Assembly: GCA_019022495.1 (NCBI GenBank)
Contig: JAFEKR010000004.1
Coordinates: forward strand, 1,860,001-1,924,000
Origin: Epichloe hybrida
Lineage: Eukaryota > Ascomycota > Sordariomycetes > Hypocreales > Clavicipitaceae
DNA: 64,000 bases
Direction: 5' to 3'
Shown here: positions 46,641 to 57,098 of the stretch, piece by piece
Layout: every line of letters begins with the position of its first letter
Position numbering within the stretch: the stretch's first letter is position 1
Notes under the pieces: generated by a model
What the model saw: only the letters and a program-made list of their open reading frames with translations
Database searches by the model: none
What the model was told of the DNA's origin: nothing
Translations under genes and position numbers: made by a program

Positions 46641-49198
46641 TCAGCGTCGCTTGCCGAATCTGAATTTAAGCTCATCCTCACTCTCGTCGCTGTCCGGAAG
46701 CTCGAGGGCTTGCAGGTTCGCTCTCGGCCTTTTGGCTCTCTGATCAGAGGTCGCGTCGGACGGCGCAGGTCTCTTCTCCTGGGTTCTCCTGCTCTGCCTC
46801 GAACATGACGTCGTCGACTGCATCTGTGACGGAGTAGCCGCGATCTTCGTGCTGCTCGTTCCAGTAGGACCAACTCTTTGTCCAGTTTGCAAACTATCGG
46901 GCATCATGTCTGGTTCTTCTCTGTCCTCTTCACCCGCATCCTCCTCCTCCGAGTCAACAAAGTGGGCGGTTCCCTTTCGGGACCACCCCTCGACCGTGGA
47001 AGAGGCCGAGATTTGCGTGTTTTGGCCAGAGTGAAGACTGTTGAGGGGCTTTTTCCGCTCGAAACCCTCATCCTCAAGCCAATAGTTGTCGCCGATGCCA
47101 TATTCTTTCGTCTTGACCTCTTGAAGCGCAACGATAGTCCTGACGGGTTGTCTGCCAGTTGCTTCGCCTCGTCTGCGAAACTTCTTGAAGTTCTTCACAC
47201 CATTCCATTTCGGATCCCACCTGCCGTCGGTGACGTCGCGGCCTCTGCTTCGCGCTTCGCAATCAGGTAGGCGGACCTCAAGCTCCTCTACAATGTTGAG
47301 TCGCCGGATTTCTGCCAGGTCAATGTCGTCCGGAAGATTGGCCAGATCTTCTCGCTCGGCACGTGCTCGAGCTTCCGCCTCTTCGCGGTTGCGCGCTGCC
47401 ATGGCCAGAACATCAATCTTCTCCTTCTTGGGCTTGGTTGCTGCTTTCTTGGCCTGTGGTTCGGGTTCCGGCGAAGGAGACGCGAATCGATCACCTCTTT
47501 CCAAGCGTTGTCGTTTGAACATGGCGGCCGCGGGTGCCATGCCATCCATGAGATCATCTTCTTCGACAGCTGCACGTCTTTTTCTGGATGAAGCATCCCG
47601 TGCATCGGGTTCGGGTTGTGATGCAGCCACGTCCTGCTCTTGTGACACGAACAAACCACCCTCATCTTCTTGCAAACGGTTCGGCGCCGAATCTTGTGCT
47701 GTGCATGTCGGCAGTGGTTCGTCCATGTCGATATCGGCGTCATCATCAAAGCCGGCAAAGCGTCGCTTGACTGGCCGCCTGGCCCTTCTCAGACTTGCCT
47801 GTGGCAATCTCCCAGTCGACTGGTCAGATTGCTCACGAGGAACATCTTCAGTGGGCGAGACTTCACTCCCAGCCGCTGCCTGGCTGCCCACAGTCGCTTC
47901 CACTTCCAACGGCCGTCGCAACATGCTCGCATCTTTGATCAAGATGGCCTCCAAGAACTCATTCTGTTCTATGGGCCTATGGTCTAATCGCAAGGATACC
48001 TCGGTGATGAACTCCGCATACCAGTTAATATGGTCCCCTTTGGCTGGCAAGTATCTGACGAGAACAACACCTCTCCCCTCGCTTCCGTCCTCAAACGACC
48101 CCAGGCCCTTTTCTCCCGCGACTTCTTTCACATAGCGCACAAAGTCAATGATTTGCGTCTCTCCAGGGGTGATGGCTCTCATGATGGCCTTTCCACCGCC
48201 GTTGTTTATCGGTGCCATCAGATTGCTGTACTGGGTATTGTCGTAGAATATGAATGTGTAGCCATCAAACACGTCCTTCCTACCCGTATCGGGGGCGTAA
48301 ATAGAATCCGGGTGCTGAACGGGCTCGCCGCCTCGAGGTGGCAGATGGTTGAGAGCATCTGGCCAGTTCCGATCAAAGTCTTGCTCCAGTGCACTAGGTT
48401 GGGATTCCGCGCCAACTTCTACGGCTTGAGATATAGCATCCAAGAAAGTGTCCGTGACGACGAATTTGCCATTGATCAAAGCCTGTAGCCCCTTCGCCGT
48501 GTTTCGTTTCCTGGACACGACGTGTGTCGTATGCTGTATTTCGTAATCGGCCAAGAGCTTGATATCATTTTGCTCAAACCGGTGTCGCAGGTTCGCCAGA
48601 GGGTCAGTTTGGAGTTCCTTATTGGTAAAGGAAAATGTGAAGACGACCGGGAACCAAATTATTCTACCAAACCTCGTCAGCGCTGGCCTCCCTTCTCTGG
48701 AAAAAAGAAAAAAAAAAGACCAAGCTTGAGTGACTCACCTGAACTTGCTTGGGCATTTGCCCATGGCAACTTCTAGTTCTTCGCCATTGGAGACGTATTT
48801 GCTACCCCTTATTTTCTTCCCGTTGACGACTGTACCTATCTTGGTAGCCAGATCCTCCACAGTCAGCCTCGATCGATCAGCGAGGTGATGCGCATGTCCG
48901 TCTCGAACGTTGTCGACGGTTATGGTCAGATGCTTTCTGGATATGGTGGAGTGAGATATCGCCAGCTGTCCGGCTAACAGGCTCATCAGGTTAATCGTCG
49001 GCCGGAAACAAGAGGAGCAGTATAGTTCAACTCACGCTCCGATGCTGTTCTTCCAAACAAATACGTCTTGCCAGGGCGAAGCCACATGCGCCGGCCTAGA
49101 AGGTCCTCATCAGCTAGTTGCCGAGGCAGTGAGTGAATCACGGTTTTCTCTCTCTGGCACTTACCATCGAAGGCGTCCTCGCTTTCCAGGAGCCACAT
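46641..49198 (-). CDS. NBS1: NBS1/Xrs2 subunit of the MRN (Mre11-Rad50-Nbs1) DNA double-strand-break complex
   Basis: Four exons (49198-49165, 49095-49036, 48973-48739, 48663-46641) give 783 residues in consistent phase. The FHA domain is first (RRMWLRPGKTYLFGRT, SHSTISRKHLTI, GTVVNGKKI; about 12-110). Tandem BRCT repeats follow (THVVSRKRNTAKGLQALING, then VFDGYTFIFYDN; about 110-330). The C-terminal half is charged and disordered with a Lys/Arg stretch, and the protein ends in an acidic patch followed by LKFRFGKRR. That layout matches the Mre11-binding and Tel1/ATM-docking ends of Nbs1; assignment of those two sites is inference. It works in nuclear break sensing and checkpoint signalling. 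The gene converges on the b5-domain gene, 155 bp away. Confidence 0.93.
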
Positions 49199-49716
49199 TT
49201 CAGAGGCTCAAATCCTCGGCGGGTGCATAGTAAAAGGAGGGCTGCCGATGTGAAGTTTGCCGACCTCGAATCCAGCTAAAGGACAGGAAGTATGGAGGTC
49301 CAAAGTCGCATCTTTGGTGTGTCAAGTCTGGTGGGGCGCGGACCGCGTTTGCAGCAAAACGCCTGTTCACGTGCGCGACCAAGAAGTCCGAGACATGGGT
49401 TTCTCAGTTCGTTGCCTTGTACTCGGGCCCTTTACAATGCAATAATTACCGTCTTCATTTTATCATTATTTTATCTGTTTTGATTTCTTCTTCTCCGGTC
49501 TTTTCACTACTTTAAATAGCTTGCGCGCCACCACCGAGCTCAAGTCCTCGCAAACGATGAAATATTATCCAGAGTCCACTTCCAAATGCTATGCCGATGC
49601 TGTAAGAGGAGCTGGAAAGAAATTCAACCGCAAAAAAAAAAAAAAATTTATGCATCCCTCTTGCTTTCGAATGTCGCGAGTTCTAAATTTTATTTTTCCA
49701 TCCGAACAGACACTCA
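49199..49716. other. Intergenic between NBS1 and the MFS carrier
   Basis: Upstream region of NBS1 and 3' flank of the minus-strand MFS gene. A poly-A tract lies near 49633-49646; nothing else recognised. Confidence 0.5.
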
Positions 49717-51228
49717 TCAAACCCTCTCGAGCCGGCAGCAATCGGCCATGAATCTTTTCCTTCCAGCTTCCCTACCAACGCGAGTCAAGTCCTCGTCATT
49801 TTCAACCTTGACGCGGTCAATATTGTCAGGAGACTCGTTGAGTGTCCGAGCAATCTCATCCACTTCACCAATCTTCCAGCCCCGGAGAGCAATCAAACAG
49901 ATGGCCGCCACGATATACATCAGGCCCGTGAACAGCTGGGTGCCCAAGTAGCTCCCGGTGCCCTGGGCGATTTGCAGCGCGATGGGCTCACTGAACAAAC
50001 AAGGCATCGCGATGATGGTACAAGTGAGGCACAACCCCGACGGTACATTTCTGAGGCCCACGACTTCCGCCGTCACCGGTCCGATGGTGGTCCAGAATGT
50101 GCCCGCGACGCTTCCGCAAATAATGGCAAAGAAGATGACGACACCGTACACCTTTGCGTTGGTCCAGATGACCAAGGCAAACAGACCAGCGAGGAACGTC
50201 ATGAATCCAGACATGTTGATGCGGCCGGTCCGATCACTAAAGTAGCCGACAAGGGGACGGCCCAATGCCTGCCCGAGATTGAAAAAAGCACTGATGAGGG
50301 CAGCCTCTGAGGAGCCGAGGCCAATCTCATTGGCATAGTTTGCCAGACTGAAGATGAGCACCACATAGCCGATCACGCTGAACCAGCCGAAGCCAAGCAG
50401 CAGCTGAAACTCGCGTCGCTTCAGCAGTGTCGTGTCAAAGGCCAGTTGACTAGATCCGATAATCTTGTTGCGGTCCTTGATGAGGATGATGCAAGCCGTG
50501 TTGACGACAAAGGCGAGGATCCCAAGGATTCGAAAGGCCCATGCCAGGCCGAGGCTTCGAATCATGGCCCCGGAAGCAAATGAGTACAGCAGACCTCCAA
50601 GACCAGAGCCACACGCAGAAAACCCATTCGCCAAAGAGCGTTTCGTACTGAACCACTGCGGGACGATGCCGACGGATGGAGTAAACAGAAAGCCTATGCC
50701 AAAGCCGAAAAGAAGACCCTGCGTCAGGAAAAGATGCCAAACCTTGTGGGCAAAACTAGCACAGATCAAGCTGGCCGATTCCATCATGACACCAGCAAAC
50801 ATGGTGGGCTTCGTTCCCAGTTCTCTGACGCAGATTGTGGCGATGGGCGAAACGAGCAGAGCACAGCTAAAGCTCAGGGAGCCTACGAATGCATATTCGA
50901 GGGGCGTCGCTCCCGGGAAAGTTTCATTCGTGAGGTAGTGAGCGAGGAAGACGCCGTAACTCGAGTTGAGCCCCCATGTGTGTGCGTTCACCAGCGAGAC
51001 ACAAGCCGTGCAGACCCAACCGTATCCGCCGTTTGGTGGTGGCGGCGGCGCATAGTCCACCGGGGCCGCTGATTGAGCTTCGATCGACGACGGAGAATCC
51101 TGTTTTTCAGAAATTGCATCTCCTTCATCTTCTCGTGAACTGTTTTGATTGGCCGGGCTCTCGGTCGTGGCATCGTCTGGACTCAGAGCAGCCCGCCCTG
51201 CCGTAGGCGGCTGTATCGTGGATGGCAT
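49717..51228 (-). CDS. Monocarboxylate-transporter-like MFS protein
   Basis: Single exon of 503 residues. A polar N-terminal tail of about 65 residues ends in the family signature DYAPPPPPNGGYGWVCTACV (the G-G-x-G-W of MCT/SLC16 relatives). Twelve hydrophobic segments follow, with SYGVFLAHYL, GFLFTPSVGIVPQWFSTKRS and ALGRPLVGYFSDRTGRIN typical of fungal Mch-type carriers. It should sit in the plasma or vacuolar membrane and carry a small organic acid, riboflavin-like compound or related solute; substrate cannot be read from sequence. The next gene upstream on the same strand is an acetate-transporter homologue. Confidence 0.88.
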   Translation of the reverse strand: MPSTIQPPTAGRAALSPDDATTESPANQNSSREDEGDAISEKQDSPSSIEAQSAAPVDYAPPPPPNGGYGWVCTACVSLVNAHTWGLNSSYGVFLAHYLTNETFPGATPLEYAFVGSLSFSCALLVSPIATICVRELGTKPTMFAGVMMESASLICASFAHKVWHLFLTQGLLFGFGIGFLFTPSVGIVPQWFSTKRSLANGFSACGSGLGGLLYSFASGAMIRSLGLAWAFRILGILAFVVNTACIILIKDRNKIIGSSQLAFDTTLLKRREFQLLLGFGWFSVIGYVVLIFSLANYANEIGLGSSEAALISAFFNLGQALGRPLVGYFSDRTGRINMSGFMTFLAGLFALVIWTNAKVYGVVIFFAIICGSVAGTFWTTIGPVTAEVVGLRNVPSGLCLTCTIIAMPCLFSEPIALQIAQGTGSYLGTQLFTGLMYIVAAICLIALRGWKIGEVDEIARTLNESPDNIDRVKVENDEDLTRVGREAGRKRFMADCCRLERV

Positions 51229-52056
51229 TGTTTTGGTGGATTTTTTTTAAAGGGGAAAAGGGGGAGAACGACGCCAATGTATCGTGTCCAAGATATCAAT
51301 TGGTCCTTTCCTCCCACGACAACATCGGCAGCTCGTCCTCGCAAACGGAGCCACTTGGTAAGCAAAGAATAAAATCCGATTGAGAGTCAATAACTTAGGG
51401 TCCCGTGTAGAAAAACAGACGAGAATGAATCAGGAGAAGGGAAATGAACGGGTCACAAGGCACCGCAACTCGTGACCATTTTGACTAGGCGACTCCTTTA
51501 ATTCCGCTTCCCTCTTTGGCTTGACCGTCGCCTTTCGAATCACACTTTTCAAATAGCCGTCCATGGCCATGGCCCATGGCAACCAACAGGCGCTCAACCC
51601 CGGGAATGATCCGGGAATAACATTGCCGTCCTTAGCGGGTGAACCCCATCCCTGCACGTGGCCCAAGTGGGCTCAACAATGGGGAGGTCAAATGTATATA
51701 TGCAGCCACTCGCGACGTTCGAGTCATGCTGCATGTCGAAAAACAATCGCCTGGTTTCATGCGCAGCTTGTGATTATGTCAGTGAATTAGACTCGTCTAC
51801 ACATGGCGTGAGGACTACAAGGCAGGCGGCAGAGTGCAAGTGTTTCGCGAGAGCTATTGTTCAAAGGCGCATGTAGTCATTGAATAAATGCTCATGATTC
51901 CTATATGTCAACGACTTCCACACAGCTACACAAACAAGGTTCTCATAAATCTCAACGTTTACCGAGTATCCCAAGTCATCAAGGTGACGGGTCGCATTCC
52001 CAATTGGTATCACATTTCCTTCTCATTCTTTATTCGAGCGTGGCGTCGGTCCAAGC
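51229..52056. promoter_or_regulatory. Intergenic between two same-strand carriers
   Basis: Promoter region of the MFS carrier and 3' flank of the ATO-type gene; no supported coding region in 828 bp. Confidence 0.5.
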
Positions 52057-53082
52057 CTACACCTGAGCGCGGGCGCTCTTTTTGCGATCCTCACGACCCT
52101 TGTCAGACCATGGGAAGTGGAAGACGGGGACCTGGAAGAAGGAGTTGCTGAGACAGAATAGTTAGCCTGCTGATGATGCGTTTGCGAAGAGTCAAGAGTC
52201 CAAAGGGCATATACGAACCTGCTGTCCTGGAGACCAGCCAAAGCGCAGTACCAGGCCAAAAACGCGGCCATGAATCCAAACACACCACCAGTCTTCTGGA
52301 GAGCGATTGCAGTAGACTTGTTGCCCATGTCGTTGGCATATTGCTCACATGCGAGGAACAGAAACGCGAGATCTAGGGTGAAGAACAGGGAGAAGAACAT
52401 GACGGTCGATCGCAACGTGCAAATGAGCAACAGCGTAGTGAAGATGAACCAGCCGGTGAGGAAGAAGCCTAGCGGACTCGATACGTTGCCCTCGTAGGGA
52501 CCATTCGTGGCAGTGATGCCCCAATTGGGAGTCAGAAGAATGGCATAGGAGATCCAGAAACCACCATATGAGGATAGAGCCGTGGCGCCAAAAGTATTGC
52601 CGCATGCGATTTCCCTTTTGTGATGAGAATCGAGTCAGTCACCGCGTAGTGTAGAAGTTTCCTCACGTATACCCCGAGGGGGCTCGGGAATATATCCGGG
52701 ATCACGGTTTCACTCACCACATGCCAGCAAGGAGCTGAACCAGACCACCATAGCCAAACGCCAGGGGAACGACGATATTAGGCTCCTTGACACCACGAGT
52801 GTGCGTGTTCACGGCAGACAGCACGAAAGTAGTGAGGGCGAAGGCGCAGAGGCCAAGAGGAGCAGGGTTGGCAAGCTTTCGATGCTCATATGGTTTCCAG
52901 AGACCAGGGTTCAGCGAACCACCCGAGGCCTGCGCGTAGCCGGTCGTGATGTTGGCGTTGTCACCATGGTAGTGCCACCGGCGTTGGTCGCCGTTGGTCG
53001 CATGGACGCCATTGGATTCCTTCTCCAAGGCGGTGGTGGCCAGGGGTGGCTGTACGGCGTTGTTGGCGTTGTCACTTGCCAT
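52057..53082 (-). CDS. ATO/GPR1/FUN34/YaaH acetate transporter
   Basis: Three exons (53082-52718, 52614-52219, 52147-52057) encode 283 residues. The family signature NPAPLGL starts at residue 72, at the entry to the first of six helices. [20 protein letters not shown] crosses the first splice junction, and [20 protein letters not shown] lies further on. The C-terminus ([20 protein letters not shown]) is also typical. The family moves acetate, and in some accounts ammonium, across the plasma membrane; in fungi it is induced on acetate and in starvation. Intron 2 has a less usual donor, GTTCGT, but the alternative reading loses the conserved C-terminus. Confidence 0.92.
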
Positions 53083-56000
53083 TGTGGTTTGTAAGTGAGA
53101 CGGTTGAGCTGATACAAGCTCAAATTCGAGACGTGTATGTTAAGTGAGATCTAAGGGGGATCGCAACGCGCGGACACGGCTTCTTGTTTCTTTCTCGAGT
53201 TCCCGTGTAACGGTGATAGTAAGTAGTACAAAGAAGAGAACAAAATCAAGGAAATCTCAATATGAGAGATGGTGGGACCATTCTCGTTATAAGCTTTCCC
53301 AGTTGAACGGGGAAAACGGTGGTGCGCTAACGTCTGAGACGCACATACGGATCCGTACGGATTACACATGTACATATTGGGGGGTGAGCGGGGTCTATTA
53401 CCACCACCCGTCAGCAAAGGAGCACACAGTTCATATGGGTCCCGAGGTGTGACGATGGGAGAAAAGGAAGAAAAAGAAACGTGGAATCGGGGAGGGGGGG
53501 TGACAATTGCATGATGGTTGATGTCTGGGGTCTGGACACGTTGAAGCTTGCATGATGCTACGAGCGAGTGCGGGGCTGGTGCGAAGCGATATTGACCAGG
53601 ATGGAAGCAGCTACCCACAGAGCTCTTATGAACCTATAGGTACATGTACATGACAGACAAGCTCTCTCTCATTCTCTCATTCTCTCCCCCTCTCCCCCTC
53701 CGCCTCTCCCCCTCTAGCTCTGGGGACCCCAACCGATCACATACTCGAGACGCGACAAGAGATCAGTCCGGTGCGGAGCTTCTTCATCTTCCTACTCTCG
53801 TCGCGATTTTTTTCCAGGGGCAATTAGGCTTGGTGCTCACTACATACGGACGGAGTACGGAGTACGGATTCCACTCCGTACACCAGCACCGCCGGCAGGG
53901 AAGCTGTGCGTGCAGATTTATGCTAACCCTAAGCGGGCCAGCGGATTCGACCTCGACAGACTGACTGGGATGTCGAGGTTGCAGCGGGTGGGCGCATCCA
54001 CGACCACCGTCGGCCATTTCGGTGACTAGTCCGTATCCGGCGATGCGATGCTGCCGTCAGCGGAGGTTGACTTGCTCCATGGTTCCAACGTCCGTGGCAT
54101 GCTGCCGGATTGAGAGTCAGTGGCCGGCAAATGCCACGGTGCACCATATGTAGTAAGTGTATGTACAGTGGGCGTAGTTGGGGTGAGGCTAATTTGTCGT
54201 CTGTTCGCGCGGTTGTTTTCGGTATACGGAGTGGAGTACCAGACCTCGAGCTCGAGCCCAAGAACGAGTTGGGGAATATGGCATGACGGCAATTAAATTC
54301 AAACATTTTCACACAATGTTGATAATAGTTCGCCTTGTCTGGTGACCTCCCATCTGACATGACACAATGTCTTTCCGTCCCCTGGAACCAAGTGCCGAGA
54401 AATACCACGCACACAAAATCGACTGATTATGTCATCTGCTCATAATCATTGGGAATCCTCATTTTCCGCCCAAATACGTCGGTACGTGGGCGGCATCGCG
54501 GCCTGCCAATGCGACCACTCTCATAACCAAGTCGATTCCATCGCCGATTTCAACATTTGGGGTTTAGCCATCCCAGACGGGGGGGGGGGTTAGAGCGAGC
54601 GGCCCAGCGCTACTTGTACCGTGGCCGTGGGACTAGACGGCATCACAGCGTCATCTACAGTGGGTTGTGCTACCCTCATCTGGCTCTTTGACCCCCCAAA
54701 ACCCCAAAACCTGGGGGAAGGTGGGGAAGGGATCGAGGAAGTGCAGGTCTGATCTGTGTGCGAATCCCGACTCGCGCCATGTAATTACAACCTGAGCAGC
54801 CGAGGTAGGACGATCTGGCGGGCGTCGTCCAAGATGGCTACATGTAAAAGTCCGTAAGGACTACATACATACATGGACGAGCAGGTATGACGTGGGGCAA
54901 GAGATGCGGCGGCCGTGGAGAGCAACTCTCGATGTCTGGTCACTCACTCAGCCTTCACTTGCTGAGTGCAGGTATTAGTAATGTTACAAAGGCTTCGAGC
55001 AGACCCCAATGTTGGGGTCCAGAGAGCAGCGAGGTGAGACGTGCGACCCCAAGGTTAATTCATGTTGGCGTTCAGGCACAGCCGAGACTTCGCTTGTCGC
55101 ATTAATATTCTGTCTCTCTCGATCCCTCGCTTTTATTTGTTTCTCTTGTGGAGACATGTTACGCCCACGCTGTCTTTCCCTTCATGCGAGCTTCTGGGGC
55201 AAGGAGTCCGTTCCTGAATCCTATCAGTGGAGACGGATCCGGATGCCGCCATGAACTTATCGTACGACCCCAACGAACATTACGGTGCCAATCGGACAAC
55301 CAGCTCAACCACAAGGCGGAGCGAGCTTGCATTTTTCTATTGGGCCAAATAGCCGAGGGGCCCATAAATACATGTACCCATTGAATACGGAGTACCGAGC
55401 CTAGGTTATGCAAGACATGTCCAAATCACCCGTCTCGATATGGCGTACGCAGAAACCATCACATTCCTTTCCCAAAGCTGCTCAACAAGTAGGCCAAAAA
55501 AAAAAAAAAAAAAAAAAGCGACAACATACATCACAAGCTGGCAGTCTCAAAGGAGAAGAGAAAACAATGTCCGACAGAACCGTCTCAATTGATGATCTCT
55601 TTAGAGGTCATACATTGCCAAAGTGCACGACCGGCGATGGCAGATGCACTCCTGACCTGACTGGCGGGTGGTTCTGCAACGAAAAAGGCCATTCATCGGA
55701 GGGTCAGTACAGCATTTTCAACGGCTAAATAGAGCTTATGTAGCAGTCAACACTATTACGCTATTTATCATACTTTACGGAGGGCTACCCGCTCTGTAGC
55801 ATTACAAATGTGAAACTGGGACCAAGTGCTTACCGCCGACACCTGGTTCTCCGTTGATCTGCTCTTCCGGCCGGTCCTCTTTCAACAACAATGACAACAA
55901 CAACAACAATGACAACAATAATGATAATAAAAATAAAAGCTTACATGTAAACGCCAATGACGTCAATTTTTTTTTCTTTTTCGCTACGCGGCGGGAAACC

Positions 56001-57098
56001 CACGTGACCGAGAAAAGTACAACGCAACGCAAGCCCTGCTATTTTGCAGACGGGGCGTCATTACATCATCCCGGTCGTGCAAGTAAAACACGCTCATCTT
56101 CCTCTTCACAACTCCCGCATGTACTCCGTACATGGTGCGTTGTCGACCGGGCAAGATCCCCTGCAGTGTTTCACGGCCTGTGTCCGTTCATGCAAACTGT
56201 CCGACGACCAACGCAGCAGAATAATTACCGGTGCCTCTTTTCCCGTCCCGCGTCCCTTGTCCCGGGCGTTAGTTCGCGCGCTCATTAATCATTTAATCAT
56301 TTATTACGAGCGAATGAATGTCCCCCCCGCTGTGGATATCGTAGCCCTGCACTGCACTGCAAACCACGGGTTGTTCCTTCTTGACCGCCCCGAGGGTTCC
56401 AGATTTCTCCATCAATCATCAATCCCTTCCTCCCTTTTCCTTTTCCTTTTCCTTTTCCCTTTGCCCCCCTCAACCCCCCTCAACCCCGTATGTACATGTC
56501 CGTGGACCGTAATGCAAAGACGAACCGCTAATCCGTAGTCGCTGCCGGAGTATCCTTGCTCAATTTTCCCCTTCTCATGCCGACTCCAGCATTGTGCAGC
56601 ACGCAGAGGTACTTCGTCTTGTGGCAGGCTTGCTGGATAACATGATGGGTTCGTGACGGGTGCATCGGCCACACTATCCTCAACGTCCTGCCGTGTAATG
56701 CCGGGAACCGATTGAATGACCCGGCCCCCAAATGCGGCCACCGCTCTTGTCTACATGTACGGAGTAATCCGTGATATGGGCCGCCGTCAATCAACTTTCG
56801 TCCGTCTGATTGTTACTCCGCAGCTTGTGTTTGTATACTACCCCTCATCAGCTGGACTCGCTTTGTCATCATTGTCTCGATGCGAAATTCGGCAATTCCA
56901 TTTCTCATTCATTGTCATAAGTATTTAGAGCTTTGCTTCTGCGTGGAAATACAGTCAGCAGCCTGCCTGTTCTGCTCCTCCTATATCATGTATTTGTTGT
57001 TCGCATTCTATTATCGGAAACGTCAGATAAAATAATGTGCCGTACGATGAATCAGCAAGTCTCAAAGTCATCTCTCAACACCAATTGTGGTCAAGCTG
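53083..57098. other. Gene-poor 4-kb intergenic region
   Basis: No gene with spliced or family support. Present are C/T-rich runs (53660-53720), a G run at 54580-54589, a poly-A at about 55495-55517, an AAC/AAT-rich stretch (55880-55940), a CCTTTT repeat near 56435-56460 and several TACGGAGTA/TACTCCGTA 9-mers (53856, 55386, 56122, 56758) with near copies. A single small open frame at 55567 is listed separately. The region probably carries promoters of the ATO gene and 3' flank of the WSC gene. Confidence 0.5.
55567..55728 (+). CDS. Possible small Cys-containing ORF (53 aa), unproven
   Basis: An ATG-to-stop frame encodes MSDRTVSIDDLFRGHTLPKC followed by a Cys-spaced stretch ending GGWFCNEKG. 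It has no signal peptide. The spacing C-x6-C ... G-W-F-C is reminiscent of the two Cys-rich motifs in the WSC protein 1.5 kb away (GYPCKDCLNGWFC). It could be a relic exon, a short secreted-domain fragment, or chance; its short length gives little support. Confidence 0.25.
   Translation: MSDRTVSIDDLFRGHTLPKCTTGDGRCTPDLTGGWFCNEKGHSSEGQYSIFNG

Noticed and set aside
47185..48135. 316-codon plus-strand open frame over NBS1
   Set aside because: Antisense to the certain NBS1 exon, Ser/Arg-rich translation without domain likeness.
53929..54414. 161-codon minus-strand open frame
   Set aside because: No start context, domain or splice support; composition resembles random intergenic DNA.
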